From Populus alba (taxonomy: Eukaryota > Streptophyta > Magnoliopsida > Malpighiales > Salicaceae), in contig NC_133297.1 in the NCBI RefSeq assembly GCF_005239225.2, positions 14,248,147 to 14,312,146 on the forward strand: a DNA stretch of 64,000 bases, in the 5' to 3' direction. This document shows, in pieces, positions 11,222-24,635 of the stretch. Every line of letters starts with the position of its first letter. Position 1 is the stretch's first letter. A program made the translations under genes and the position numbers. Under the pieces are notes generated by a model. The model was not told the origin of the DNA. It made no database searches and saw only the letters and a program-made list of their open reading frames with translations.

Positions 11222-13549
11222 AAATAATTTTATATTATTTACATGCAACTTGGATTGCGGCACAGCAAATTTATTTTCAGAGCATTGCCTGATAGTTATA
11301 AATCTTTAATGCTTGCTAGCTTCTGATCATAAGAATTTTGTCGTGATTGTGATTGGCGTAGACAACAAAATCATAGCAGTGCCAATTGTGCTTCCTTTGA
11401 TGCCCTGATGGAATACAAAGAGCGCGTTCCAACATCATGAGGAACACACACGCAAGCTTCATGGAAAATATGCCAAAGTTCAGTCAACAGTACTGTGGAT
11501 GCTAAAAATTGACCCTTCAAATCTTCATTTTACTCGCAGAAAAACCATAATTAGGTCGGATGATCACATTTTAGTGGCCCTTGCATGGTTTTAATTTGGA
11601 ATCTCACTGGCAATCGTGTTCATCAGGGCTTAATTTCCCCCCGAATGCTCTAATGATGCTGACAGCATGCATGTACCTTGTGGTCTTATGACTGAAGGTG
11701 TTTATTGTTTTGGCTTTAGGAAAAATATAAAAGTCGTCTACTTGCATGGCGAAAACAGCGATTCTTCTATAATATCATCTTGAGGTTTTTCTTAGTGGTT
11801 TAAAGGGTTATTTGGGCTGTGTGTTAGTACGTAGAATAGAATCAATTTTTAGTATTTTTGTGATCGATTAACACGGGTAAATTTAGTCTTTGGGTTGGTG
11901 AATATATATATATAAAATAGCTGTTCACAGGGTAATCACTATAGATCTTTGTAGGGTTAATATCACACAGTTCTCTCGACAGCTAGCCCATTAATTATTA
12001 GTTAATGTTCGTTTTTTTTTTCTTCAGCACCTGATACATACATATATAGCGTCGTTTTGTGCTTCATCATAGTGATGCTCACATATTTGCTAGTCTTGGC
12101 TCCAAAAATCTTAAACAAGCTGTCAATGCCATCATTGTTGAGTAAAAAGTGGGTTCTTCGATTTCAAATTTGGAGATGATTTATACAGATGATTATTGCA
12201 TGAGCTTTCCAGGGAGCATGAAGATTTCTCGGCAGCATTTCGGAAATTAAAAGTGACTCCATTTATACATAGCCATTGAGTTCCATCATCAAATTTCTGT
12301 TAAATTGTTTATAGGTTTTAATCATCATAAAGTCTTGTATATTTTTAGACCAGTGTGAAATGAATGTGGCTAGGATTTGAGATCCTTTTCTAATGAACAT
12401 CATATACAATATTCTGTCAATCCAAACCATTAATTCGAAAATTATTCATCTAGTTTGTGGTTGGTTTTTCAAATAATTAGGTTGGCAGTAGTTAATTTAT
12501 GTTCTTTATGGGAAGGTCAATGGCCACCCCGAGCATGCAACCTGCTAGCAACAGCTAATCTCCTTTGTTTCCTTGCTTCCCATTTTTGATGGAAATACTT
12601 GATCCGAAGGTAATTAACATTGACTTGAGTAATTAGGTTAGTTTTACCGACTCAAATCCGTAGGTCAATGGAAGGCTTAATAACTTTTTAGCTACACAGT
12701 AGGAAATAATTACAACTGAGAAACTGTAACTTTTGTGCTTAATATTTTAATTACTAGATAGAGTTCCGAGCTCGAGACATCTCAGCAAATACTAATTGAG
12801 CTATAACTGTTAATTAATTAGCCAATAGGCAAGTTACCTAATCGTGTCTTTATGAAAAGGGTGATTCTTTTCCGAAGTCAAGCGCTATAAAGCTGATAAT
12901 TGAACTCAAAGTGGATTTTGTTATTATCTTCAAAATCCACCGAAAATGATGTGCCGACCAAGCTATCCAAGTCATGCTTATGACGAGGAAAAATAATTCG
13001 TCTTAAAATTAGAACGAACAACTAACATCTTGGAAAAGAAAGGATCAGAAAAGAGTGGGAGAGGAATGAGTGTAGAAAATCCAGAATCAACATAAAGCCT
13101 TCATGATGGCAGGTTAGATCTTAAAATCTCCACTCGACATTAATGTAGATGAATATTATCAAAATCCGATATATGTTTCCGAACTTTCAGCCTGTACTAA
13201 CCCAGAAATTAATGTTCTACCTTGTATATGGTCTCAAATCACATTATTCATGGCTTACGCTTCGTATCATCGAGTAGAAGTCTGAAAATCAGAAATGGTT
13301 TCAGTAATTAATCTCTCTAAATATTACCTTTGACTCTAACAATATCACATGAACAAATTAAAGAAAAACGGGTGCTTGATTCTTTAATTAAGCACAAGCT
13401 TCTTTCAAAAAGATACAAAGATTTTTCGCTGAAGTACTACTAATACATTGATTCTCATTCTTTACAGACCATGAAGCTCCTCTACCTATAAAAATATGTG
13501 CAGGGCCAAGGAGTTCATCAACCCTAAGATATTATCATCTATCAAGAAT
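11222..13549. other. Intergenic, less repetitive, no gene recognised
   Basis: Composition is more balanced than in the neighbouring repeats and there are no obvious transposon ends, but no frame above 60 codons with a familiar protein was found. The right 150-200 bp probably hold the 3' UTR of the DAD1-like lipase gene. Confidence 0.45.
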
Positions 13550-14905
13550 TCAGACGTTCTGAAATAGGCTTACCAAATTGCTTGCAGCATTCCTCAAGGG
13601 CTCCATGTTAGTATTTTGGGCCCTGCTTAGTATCGATTCTCTAGCTCGAATGAAAATATTTTCTTCATCTTTTCGAACCTGATCTCCTTTCTTTGGACAT
13701 TTGAGCAAGCTGATATAGGATCCCAAGTCATGAACACATGAGGGGTTTTGCATGTTGAAGAAGTCGAGGACTATTTCAACTCCCACATGTGCATAACATG
13801 AACAACTCCATGGAAACTCGTATCTCCCTCCTAAAACCCTAAAATTTTCGTTGAGAAAAACCCCTGGTAACTTTGTGATGGGGTCATTAACATTTACAAT
13901 TCTTAAAACTCTTACTCCTAACTCCTCACATCTCTCCTTGAAGCCTAGGTTTCCTACTCTTGGCCCTCCGAAAGAGAAAACCGTTACTGGTATGTCCAGG
14001 TTCGGGCCTAGCCTATTCAATCCAAGCTCGGCAATATCATATGCAAGAAGAAGAGCCAGTGAACTTCCCATGCTATGCCCTGACAAGGAAATGCTAAGTT
14101 CCTCACCTTTGTACCTGTTTAAGAGCCTTGATACTTCGGATAAGAGCTGTTCGCGGCAGCTTTTTAGTCCGAACTTGTCATCACTTTCATTTGAAGTGTA
14201 CAGGCTCAAAAAACCAGACTCTACTTTCACGTCTGGGCGTGTATTATTGTGGTCTAGCTTTGCTGGGGTCAGCGAGCTCATGAAATTTGCAATCCACTCT
14301 GGGTTTGTCACTGTTCCTCGAAATGTAATGACTATGTCTCTCCTCCCGAGTCTCGTAACTGCATCATCTGAAGATACAGCTACATATCCAACCCAACGCC
14401 CGCAAGAGGGTTCATTTTGGATTGGAATGTTGACGTCCGGAGTGGCGTAGATGTACTTGGTGACTTCGTAACCGGGATTTCCCATTCCAACTTCTCTAAA
14501 CAAGTTCTTCTTGCCATACTTGCAAGTCAAGTATCTCTTGGAGTTGGGGTCGAGATCAAAGGCCTGATAACAAGCAGTGACAAATTCCCCATATCGAATG
14601 ATCTCTTGCCGGAGAAAAGGGTGCAAGGGTTCGACAAGGCCCTCCCAATTGTTGCAACCTTGAACCTCCCTCCACATGTGAGCCAAAGTAGAGGTTCTAG
14701 TAGAGCTAGTTTTGTCTAATTTTGTCGACATGGTTGGTGTTATAGAAGAAACAACAAGCGACTGTGATATAGACGCAGTGGTTTCAGCAGTGCTCTTATT
14801 GGGCAAACAAACCTGCCCAATAAAATGAGACCGGGGTACCATGCTCGCTGAATATGCAACATGGTTTACACTTGGATAATTTGGCATCAAAATCTTGGAA
14901 GCCAT
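13550..14905 (-). CDS. DAD1-like plastid phospholipase A1 (class 3 lipase)
   Basis: Single-exon 451-residue protein. Known family role: plant PLA1-I / DAD1-like enzymes remove the sn-1 acyl chain from plastid glycero- and galactolipids, feeding oxylipin/jasmonate synthesis or lipid turnover. Seen: residues 1-65 are Ser/Thr-rich with almost no acidic residues, like a plastid transit peptide; the core starts at the [12 protein letters not shown] motif (residues 78-89); oxyanion region I-T-F-R-G-T (193-198); nucleophile motif GHSMG with Ser278; probable acid Asp341 (V-N-D-P); likely His392 in C-V-H-D-L, with H373 the alternative. Length fits the family and lack of introns is common in it. The ATG at 14905 is chosen because it opens the transit-like segment. 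The C-terminal tail after C-V-H-D-L suggests the I-beta/DALL subgroup rather than DAD1 itself (inference). The next gene upstream on the same strand is another class 3 lipase. Upstream lie a CT-rich leader, an AT repeat and a 28-nt homopolymer. Confidence 0.93.
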   Translation of the reverse strand: MASKILMPNYPSVNHVAYSASMVPRSHFIGQVCLPNKSTAETTASISQSLVVSSITPTMSTKLDKTSSTRTSTLAHMWREVQGCNNWEGLVEPLHPFLRQEIIRYGEFVTACYQAFDLDPNSKRYLTCKYGKKNLFREVGMGNPGYEVTKYIYATPDVNIPIQNEPSCGRWVGYVAVSSDDAVTRLGRRDIVITFRGTVTNPEWIANFMSSLTPAKLDHNNTRPDVKVESGFLSLYTSNESDDKFGLKSCREQLLSEVSRLLNRYKGEELSISLSGHSMGSSLALLLAYDIAELGLNRLGPNLDIPVTVFSFGGPRVGNLGFKERCEELGVRVLRIVNVNDPITKLPGVFLNENFRVLGGRYEFPWSCSCYAHVGVEIVLDFFNMQNPSCVHDLGSYISLLKCPKKGDQVRKDEENIFIRARESILSRAQNTNMEPLRNAASNLVSLFQNV

Positions 14906-14910
14906 TAGAG

Positions 14911-15163
14911 AAAGAGAGAGAGAGAGGGAAGGAGGAGGACAGAGGCCTTAGCTATGGAGATTATGTCATGAAGAGAGTAAGAAAAGTGGACATATATATA
15001 TATATATATATATATAAAGAGAGAGATGAAACAGATAAACAACCACAGAAGGAAGGAAATGGAAAAAGAAAAGAAAGTAAAGGCATGTTTGGCGAGTGTT
15101 TGACTGAGAATCATCTTTTCGAAATTCCAAGGTTGTTTTTTTTTTTTTTTTTTTTTTTTTTTT
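14911..15163 (-). promoter_or_regulatory. Probable promoter and leader of the DAD1-like lipase gene
   Basis: Reading away from the ATG on the minus strand: a CT-rich leader (14911-14935), a perfect AT dinucleotide run (14992-15016) ending in CTTTATATATA, which could serve as the TATA box about 90-110 bp before the ATG, then a pure 28-nt homopolymer (15136-15163, T on plus, A on minus). CT-rich leaders and TATA elements of this spacing are common in plant genes; the assignment is inference. Confidence 0.45.
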
Positions 15164-15889
15164 GTGGTCGGTTGGGTTGGATTTCACACACTCATATTTC
15201 TTATTCATTCCTTCGTTCCTTAGCTGTATATGTTGATTGAGGATGCGAAGAGGTAGCCGGAGCTCGAAAATTGAAACCTCCATATATATCCCTAATTGAG
15301 AAGTTGATTTCCACACCTCAAAAGAAAATATTTTTTTTGAAAGAGAAAATTCTTACTTTTGGTACAAATGGTATCTCTCCTCTTTCCGATGAAAAATCTT
15401 TGATTGATTTATTGCGTATTGATTGCCTCATTATATACCTCATTATATATATAAATTAATTTGGGGGGAAAGTATTTTAGCAACAGAAATTACTTTCCTT
15501 ATTTTGACCCTACAAAAAACAATCCATTGACCTAATAATTAAGAGGTAATTCATTTTTTTTTATAAGAACACAATAGCCATTGACAAATTGATTACAACC
15601 AAACTTAAATTTTTACTTTCGTTATTATTAGTTAAATGACTTAATTAGCTTTCTAAGCAAAACACCATTAACTTTTATTAAGAGGCTTTTTAGATATTTT
15701 TATTTTCCAAGCATAATTAAATTACTAAATTGCCATAAAAAGCAACAAAAATAAAGCTTCCTTCATTGTCTTTTTATTTTGATTTTTTTTTTTATTATAA
15801 TCAAGTTAGTTTAAAGATAATGTAGCCTTTTGTAAATGTAAAGTATTAATAGAAATAAAAAATGGTTGACTAAAGTATGAGAGTGTCCT

Positions 15890-18330
15890 ATCATTTATAT
15901 TTAAAATCCAATTTAATTCTATTTTTTATTGTTATTTATTTGTTTTTTTTATCTTCTTTTGATTGATTTAGTCCTTGAGCATAAGACTTCATTTTATTAT
16001 TATGTCAAATTTAGTTCTTATTCTTTTGATATTTTTAAATCCTTTCACTAATTAAATTTTGTTTCAATTTCACCCTCATCATTTGATTTGATTTTATTTT
16101 TTTTTCATTCGAATCTAGCTCATATTCTTTTTACTTATGTTTATTTTGTTTTGAATCTTTATTTTATTGCATTTTTTATTGGGCCATGATTTTCAAAAAT
16201 TAACAGGAGTTGACTTTAGCTTTTTTAGGCTCTTTTATAAATTGATTTTTTTAAAAATTTTATCATTCAATATTTGATTTTTATGAAATTTATTTTCGTG
16301 CTTTTTTTTGCTTTAATTTCTATAGAATTATTTAATCTTATGTCTATGGTTATGAGGTTAGTAGGTGAACTTAGGTTAATTTGAATTTTTTTTATTACTT
16401 TTGTTTTTTAATTCCATGCCTTAATTTTTTTTTGAGATTTTTTCTTCGTTGATTTTTTTAGTTTGCCTTTTACACATTCAGTCTTGACCTCATGACAATA
16501 ATCACTAAGTTAAAAGGTTAATATTGGTCGATTTTGGTCTTTTTCTACATCTTTTTTATAAAATTTTTTTATAATTTTATCTTTCAATTTTTTTTTTTTA
16601 AGAGTTAGTCTTTGTGTTTTTTTTTCTCACTTTTTTTTTCCTATGATGTTATCCCAATCTTGTTCTCATGGTCTTTGAGTTAGTGGGTTAACCTTGGTCA
16701 ACTTAGATCTTTTTTCTTCATTGTTTGTTTTAGAATTGTTTTTTTAAGTTTCATACCTCGACTTTTTTAAGAATTTTGCTTTGTTATTTTTTTAGGTTTG
16801 CCTACTGCGCAATAAGTATTGGGCTAATGATCATGATTATGAGTTTTGAAGGTAAATACGAGTTGACTTTTTTTTTAGGTCCATTTTCAAAAAATAAATT
16901 TAATTTCATCATTCAACATTTAATTTTTTAGGAAGTGGTCTTTTGTGTTTTTTTGTTCACTTTTATTTTTATGGAGTATTTCAATCATGTACATATGATT
17001 GTGAGGTTAATTGGTTAATATGGTTTGATCTAGATCTTTTTTTTTTTTTTTTTAATTTCATCATTCAATATTGAGTTGTTTTATAATTAAACTTCATAAT
17101 TTAATTCAATTTGTTTTTATTTGTGATTTTTGTTAACCTTATATTGGCACATATAATTGTTTTGTTTGGTTAAATAATAAATTAACAAAAATAACTAAAA
17201 GAGGTAGTGTTTTTAATTTCTATGTATCACCTCTTAAAACACCATTCATTATAATAGTGCTTTTTTTTTTTTTTTTTTTTTATCTTTTTGAATCTATGTT
17301 TTTTTTTTTTTTTTTTTTTCATACTTTAACACTTGATTTACTAGAGATTGAATTTCATGATTTATTGCGTTTGTTTTCTATGTGGTTTTCCTAGTCTCCT
17401 GATCAACATCACAAGTTTGGTGAATTAATTTAGTTGACTCGATGTTTTTTTTAATTAATATTTTTTTTAATTTCATTATTTAGCATTGAATTTATTATGA
17501 ATTATACTTCATGTTTTGTTTTGGTTTGCTTTGTACAAGACTATTCCAGTCTCATGACCAAGGTGAGTTTTGCAGGATAACCTAGGTAGACTTCGGTTGT
17601 TTCATTGTAATTTTTTTTTTGAATGGATTTTTTTTTTCTAACTTTGTCCATCAATAATGGGTTGACTGAGAATTGAGCTTTATAATTTGTTTCAATTTGC
17701 TTTTTTATGGGGTTATTCCAATTTTATAACTTGAGTTGCGGGTTTAACAAGTTAACCTAGATTAATTCGGTTTATTTTTTTGGTTTACTTTCTATAAAAT
17801 TATCTTAATCTCATGACCAGAGTTATGCGTTTGGCATGTTAATATAGATTGACTTGGGTTTTTTTGTGTTTTTTTTTTAATTGGTTTGTTTTCAATTTCA
17901 TACTTCAACATTAAGTTGATTAGAAATTAGACTTTAGATGTGGTCATCATGATCTCAACACCCAGGTTGTTTGTATGGCAGGTATACTCAGGTCATATTA
18001 TTTTTGATTAATTATTTTTCAATTTTATCCTTCAACATTCAATTGATTGAGAACTGAACTTCATAATTTATTTTGATTTACTTTATTTGGAATTATCATA
18101 GTCTCATGACTCAGGTTGTAAACTTAATAAGTTAACTTGGGTTGATCATGGTCGATCCAATATATTATCGTCTCAATATATTTATATAAAAAAATTTATT
18201 TTGAATTTTTTTAGTCAAACTATGTTCTTGCCGCTTATTTAGGTTGTATTTGAACTATCAAATTAATCAGGTCACTGAATTAACCCCCTAACAATTTAAA
18301 TTATTTCCTACTAAAAAACCACTAGCAATT
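15890..18330 (+). repeat. Long T-rich tandem-tail element, plus strand
   Basis: Degenerate monomers of about 140-175 bp. Each contains a 'ctcatgac...gttaacct...ggttgactcgg' core followed by a T-run, 'aatttcatcattcaacattgag' and 'gaattgaacttcataattta'. Core positions include about 16489, 16666, 16830, 16990, 17400, 17556, 17724, 17811 and 18100. It ends in a terminal segment (18140-18290) also found at the ends of the 21.6-23.9 kb array and at 48.0 kb. No open frames of note. Homopolymer T runs at about 17263-17281 and 17300-17319. Confidence 0.7.
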
Positions 18331-18922
18331 ATTGATTTTTTTTATTAATTTGTTTTTATCTAATTCACACCCACACCGTAACATTGATAAACAAGTAATC
18401 ACCTATAAGCAGTAGAAGTGCATTCAATTACAAGGTAGGCTCATATCATTTTAAGGATACATGATGTGCCATAAATTATCTTGCACAAATTTCATCACTT
18501 GCAAAAAAAAAAAAAAGGTATAGAATGGGAGAAGAAAAAAAATCTCCATTAGATTTGATGAAGGTATAGGTACTTCATGGAATATAATTTTTGTTTAGGC
18601 CACGAGCCAAAACATTTTAAATATTGCAGGTGGAGCTAGTGCTTTGTGCACGACAGGCCACATTTCGTCTTCTTCCTTTTTGCTTATTTTGAGGCCACGA
18701 GCTTCTACTCGTCTGCTAAAGAAGGCTTTGATACCAGAAAAGGAAAGATAGTGTTGCCCTAAATTTTTAAATAGCCAGGAATCTTCTTCATCTATGGAGT
18801 TTATTTTTCTGCTGACTTTCAAGGTCTGGAGGCTCTTCGTTCCTTTTGTGCTGTGTCCTATAATTTAAAAATAACACTTCTTTTTGTATAGCTTACACTC
18901 GTGCAATTTTTAAATATTAACA

Positions 18923-18926
<4 letters not shown>

Positions 18927-18969
<43 letters not shown>
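18927..18969. repeat. (TA)21 microsatellite
   Basis: Uninterrupted TA dinucleotides, the longest simple repeat in the window. Likely length-polymorphic. Confidence 0.95.
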
Positions 18970-18972
<3 letters not shown>

Positions 18973-19084
18973 AAATTATCCAGGTGGGTGGACAAGCACT
19001 TAGCTGCAGACAAGTAGATTTGTAAAAAATATTAATTTGACATTGAATAGTTCAATTCTAAGTTTTCAAGTGAAATAATCATGT

Positions 19085-19290
19085 TTGTAGGTGTGGTTAT
19101 GATTATTTTTAAAAGTGTTTTTTACTTGAAAATGTATTAAAATAATTTTTTTAAAATTTTATTTTTTGATATTAACACATCAAAATGATATGAAAACTTA
19201 AAAAATATTAACTTGATGTAAAGAAAAAAATAAAAAATTTTAATTTTTTTAGAAATGCTTTTGAAATGAAAAAATAAATAGGAAAGACCA
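19085..19290 (+). mobile_element. 200-bp MITE family, copy 2
   Basis: Plus-strand copy: 'aaagtgttttttacttgaaa' and 'atgtattaaaataattt', then 'gatattaacacatcaaaatg' and 'gaaatgcttttgaaatg' at the far end. Best-preserved copy of the family here. Confidence 0.55.
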
Positions 19291-21579
19291 GTAGATTGTA
19301 TTGTTTAAGTCCTCAATTGAATGGTTTTTTTTTTTTTTTTAAAGAAATTGATGGGAGATAATTTTCCCCCAATTTCTTTAACGATTTTAAATTGGAAGCA
19401 TTTCCCATTAATGCTTTATTTTATTTATTGCTATATTATTTGTTTTTTGAGCAATTATTTTATTTGAGGCACGGTTTTGGGACGTGGAGATTCAACACGG
19501 AGAGCAAATCGTGGGCCTTTAGGCTTTACACGTTCGGATGGGAAGCGAGAGCGAAGGCTTTCCTCTAAAAGGCGTCTTGCTTTACTTTTCAAAAAGCTGT
19601 TGTAGAGCGAGGGCCTGGTTGACAATTCTTGACTGCTATTAAAATAAACCTAAAAGATTTGTTTATTTCCTCACATCCTCTCCCATAACATTAACATTAA
19701 CTATATACTAAAAGTGAGTTTTTTTTTTTTCCTTGTAACGTGTTTAGTGTTCATAATCTCACAGAGGATTAGAACAGTTATTTTTTTAAAAAAAAAATTA
19801 CTTTACTCTTTAAGCTTTTATTTTACACGATTTAGCCATTTTGAAATCACATTAGCATTTAATTACATATTTGTTTTAGGGGGAATTGAAAGATAAAAGG
19901 AGTGAAAAAAGTGGGTCATTAAAATGGTGCCTTTTAAAAATTTCTTAGGTAACCGATCTTAAAAGTCAATTATAATATCAAACTTTATTTTTTTCATTTT
20001 GAATTCTTTTCCCTTGTTTAATAGTGCATTTTGACACTAAAATTAACATTTTATTGTTGAAATGTGGTCAACCGATAACTTTCATACTCCTATGTTGTTT
20101 TATGGCAAGTTTCTTTCTTCTTTCTCAAACTCGAAAACTAAAAAATAAACAACATAAATTTTTGGACTAAAATCAAAGTTCTAAAAGCTTTGAAATTGGT
20201 CATGTGTTTTCTATGTTTTAGATTGTTATCCTCTCTCTTTTTATCTTGTTTCTCTACTAATATTTAAAACTTTATCTTATAAAATTAGATCATATAAGGA
20301 TTCAATAAAAGAATTACGAGGCTGAAATTCAAAGAACAAAAATGAAAAACAAATTATGAAACTCAATCTCTAATAAACCAAGTGACGAAGGATAAAATAA
20401 AACAAACATAGATTTTAAATAAATCAAAGGAAAAAAACTATTAAAATGAATAATATTTTGTAAGGTGGTGCATAGTAAAAACACAAACTCTTTTAGTTTT
20501 CTTTTTTATTTAATTGTCCCCTATACTAAAATACAAAGAAAAAAAAATTATAGTTCGGACCCTAAACTTATTTTTATTTAAGATATTTGATCTATATAAT
20601 TTTAAGTTTTGGTCATAAACCTTTAATTTTACCATGATTTAGTCCCTCAGTGTTGAGAGAAGAGAGAGAAAAATCATCAAAGAAAAAAGAGGAGAGAGAG
20701 TTTTTGACTGGCCATATTTTGATTACAAAAAAGTTAATCTTGGTGTAAATGAGTTTGCTTTAAAGATGAGACTTAGATGATTCTTCCCTTTAACCATGTC
20801 AAAAAAAATAAAAAATAGATAGGAGATTGTTAAGTTTTTTTTTTTTATTTCTTCATCAAAACAAAAAAAGAAATACATGAAAAAGGATAGGAATTTGATT
20901 AAAGAAATACTTTTTTTTTCCATTCTTAATTCAAATCATTATTTTTATATAAAACAAATATCAATGTTAACACTTTTTTTTTTTTTTGCATTTAAGAAAC
21001 CATGTTTATGTCAAAAAAACAGTTCAAGAATAAAGTGTTGCATTTAAAAAAAAGATATTATATTAGAATTTAAAGTGTTGCATTTATATGAATTTTATAA
21101 ACATCTATTTTCATTCTTATAAGATTAAATAAGATAATTCTTGAAGAGTATATAGCAAAACAGTTCCTATTAATATTAACAAAAACTCTAAAAGACATAG
21201 AATAAATATTATACACTCTGACACAAAAACTATTCATTGCTACAATGAAATTGCTTTTTCTCACCTCAAAGAAAAGATATAAAGCATTTGTTTGAGGGTA
21301 ATTCAATCTTTTTTCATGACATATTAATCATTAAAGATTATCTGGAGGGTATATGCATCTTTTCTAAATTTTTAAAATAGTAAAATAACTAAATTTTTCT
21401 TAATGTAAATAACATCAAAGTTTTTGACTGAGATTGTTTATGTCGTTCTGCATTTTAAAATACAGCAGAAAGAAATTTTCCCCTTGAAATCAAGAAAAAA
21501 CAAGCCATGAGTCCAGGGGTATTTTTGCCATTTCACTTAGGGTTTTTTATGCTTGATAAATTAATATTTAAATCTAAAA

Positions 21580-23935
21580 AGTTGTTGGAGCATGTAATAT
21601 ACAAGTTAGTACATGGGTGGTGCCCACACCCTTTAGACAGTGCGTGTGGCACCTCCTAGTGACGAACTTAGAAGTGTTGGTACATCTTTTTTGTGCTACT
21701 GCGGTGCATGATAGCGATGACATGGTGGTTTGTCGCCTTCTTCTCTCTTTCTTCCCCAAAAGATTACAATTTTGCCCTTTTTTTGGTATTTCAATTTCAA
21801 TTTCAATCCTTATTCTTTTGATTTCTTAATTTTGTTCTTAGACCTTTAATAAAATTTTGTTTGTTTTCAATTTAGTCCTTCAATTCTAATTTGCCATATA
21901 TTTTTTTTTCTTTAATTTTCTTTTCTATCATGTCATTTCAATCTCATGACTCAAGCTATAGGTCTTGCGGGTTAACACGTGTTGGCTCGCCTCTTATTAC
22001 CTAGGTTACATATCTATCATGCTATAACAGGTCGACTCGGGCTAATTTTTTTTTAATTATTTTTTTATCCATTTCCATACTTTCAAAGGTTTACTATTTT
22101 TTTTTATGATCTAACTAAAATAAAAACAACATATTAAACTTGATCAGGGCTGTAACCTGAGTTATTTATTATTATTTTTTTATTTCTTTCAAATACACTT
22201 GCGGTACCTCAACTATCATTGCCTTTTTCTTATTCTAATCTTGGGTGAATTTGTTTTAAAAAATATTTATTTTTAGATAATATTTCTAATACGTGTAGCC
22301 TTACATGATATTTGTTTTTATGTTTTATTTTGTTCAATCAATTTCATGTGTGTGTTAATTTTTATTATCGTTTGATTGAATAATAATTGATTTTAATAAA
22401 TAAATCTAATAAACATGATCAATTAAATATTTTAGATTGCGAAATCAAAAATGTTGATTGACATGTATCTTTTGATGTTTTAAGTTTAGTTTTTAGTTAT
22501 TGTTAATGGCTTATTTATTTATTTATTTATATAAATATTTCTTGATTTATTTAATTAAATTTTTTCATAAATTTTTTGATTTACGCTCATAATTTCTTAT
22601 ATAAGGAAATACATCGGAAAAATAGCTAGTACTACAACTATTTTTAAATAGTTCCTTTTAAAGGTAGTCCTAGTGGTGATTATACCTTTTAGGATGCTTC
22701 TCCCATCTCTAATCATACATGCCTTCCCGTCCTAGTGCTATTTTTATTGTACCTTTCATCAAAAATATTATTTATTGAAATATTATTTGTTTCTCTTTTT
22801 TAGAGTTTTTTTTTCTTTCAATTTCAATTTTATCTTTTAAAATTAAATTTATTAGGGATTGAGTTTTTTATTTTTCTCAATTTACTTTTTATAAGGTTTT
22901 CATAATCTCATGACCAAAATTGTAGATTTGACAAGTTAACTTAATTAGCTCAAGTCCTTTTCCTAACTAACTTATTTGCTCAATCTCACCCTTTAATAGT
23001 GAGTTGATTGATATTATCTTAGTTTGTTTTCTACAAGGTTATCCTAATCTTATGACTTAATTATGGATTTGACAGGTTAACTCTAGTTTACTCAAGTTAT
23101 TTTTTGTGTAATTTTTTAATTCATTTTTCAATTTCAATTTCAATTTCAATTTCATCCTTCGACATTACTTTTATTGAGAATTATACTTCATAATTTATTT
23201 CAATTTAATTTTTATACAGTTATCCCAGTTTTAGACCTGGACCGGATTTGACAAGTTAACTCGATTGACTCAATTTTTTTTTTTTAATAATTGACAATTC
23301 CCTCTAATTTTATTCTTTAAAATTAGGTTGATTGAAAATTAAACTTCGTTATTTATTTTTATTTGCATTATATGGGGTTATCTCCATGTCGGGTCATGGT
23401 TTTAACAATTAACTCGGGTTGACTCGAGTATTTTTTGTGTGTTATTTTTTTAAAATTTTATTTTTCATAACTCAATTGATTTGAAATTAGGCTTCATAAT
23501 TTATTTTCAATCGCTTTCTATTATATTATCTCGGTCTCATGACCCGGGTCACAGGTTTGGTAAGTTAACATAGGTTAACTTAAGTCATTTTGCCATGTTC
23601 TTTTTTATTTTTAATTTTTTTTCAATTTTATCATTCAATATTAGATTTATTGAAAATTAGGTTTCACAATTTATTTTGATTTGCTTTATATGGGTTATTA
23701 TAATCTCATAACTCAACATGCGGATTGATAGGTTAACTTTAGTTTACCAGAATCAATTTAATATGTTGTTGTCTCAATATTTATATATATAAAAAATCTT
23801 ACTTTAAAAATTTATTTTGAGTCAAACTTTGTTTTTTTTAATTATCTGGGTTATTTTTGAACTTGTTAAGTCAACCGATTCACATCGAGTTATTCTTTAC
23901 GTGGTTTTATTTTTTTTTCACTAGAATAGATATTA
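21580..23935 (+). repeat. Most complete copy of the T-rich tandem-tail element
   Basis: GC-richer head at 21590-21760 (ggtggtgcccacacccttt...catggtggtttgtcgcc), a transition with ATTTCAATTTCAATTTC, then monomers with cores at about 21945, 22909, 23050, 23231, 23390, 23536 and 23703, and a shared terminal segment (23735-23890: aatatgttgttgtctcaata, then gagtcaaactttgtttttt and tatctgggttatttttgaac). A weak hairpin (AACCGAT...ATCGAGTT) is followed about 40 nt later by CACTAG. No transposase or reverse transcriptase remains. Confidence 0.65.
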
Positions 23936-24635
23936 GCCATATCTAAATTTTTTTATGTAAAAATAATATTTAATCTAACTTACAGTGTGTAGCGCATGTC
24001 AATTGTACAAACATGACTTATTTTTAAGAGTGTAATCGTCTTATATTTGACAATTTTTGACGGTCGTGTCATTTTTTTTAAAATATTAATGATAATAGAA
24101 TTTTTTATATATAAATAAATAATAGCAAATTTAATAACTAGGTACATCATCATCAAAATGTTAGGGTATATCAGGTCCTTTAATCTTTAAACGTTATGCG
24201 AGAACTATATAAAAAAAAAGTAAAAGTAAATATTCCTCTTTATAAAAATAGTTTTAGACGTAGTAGTTTTCGCATCATGCATGAAACCACTCTAATGTTA
24301 GCATAATCTTAGTGTTATGTAATATTTCCACTTAAGAATATTTTGTTTTTTTAATAAAAAAATGGAGTGTCATGATTTTCGCTTAAAGTTTGTAATATTT
24401 TATTTCAGGTTAGCTAAAGATTCAAGAATCTATGGTAAGGTCCATTCCTAAAATCCCCAGTTGTCGCCTAGCTTCGTGGACTGGACTTGTTGAATTTTGA
24501 CCGAATACTTATCAGAAGAGAATGACTGAATTAACAAAATTAAATAATTAATTACTTTCTAATGGATACAGCCCAGGATGTATTATAATGCCATACTTGT
24601 CGTGCGATGCTGGGAAGTAGTTTGAAAATACTCTT

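Larger units (their letters stand above)
18340..21575. other. Intergenic with two GC-richer patches
   Basis: Apart from the TA microsatellite and MITE copy 2, patches at 18600-18830 and 19470-19640 (gacgtggagattcaacacgg) are more GC-rich than their surroundings. The first holds a 75-codon minus-strand frame without a recognised domain. Nothing firmer is seen. Confidence 0.4.

Noticed and set aside
13851..14719. Plus-strand open frames of 199 and 100 codons opposite the DAD1-like lipase
   Set aside because: They are exact antisense shadows of a convincing lipase coding sequence and show no domain of their own.
14854..15316. Several open frames with runs of Ile-Tyr and Phe/Lys
   Set aside because: Produced by the AT microsatellite and the 28-nt homopolymer upstream of the lipase.
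18595..18822. 75-codon minus-strand frame (M-K-V-S-R-K-I-N)
   Set aside because: Balanced composition but no recognisable domain, no splice context and no neighbours; kept only as an intergenic note.
23872..23935. Helitron 3' end at CACTAG
   Set aside because: The hairpin is weak and lies too far (about 40 nt) from the CTAG; no 5' TC end or Rep/helicase was found, so it stays a speculation.
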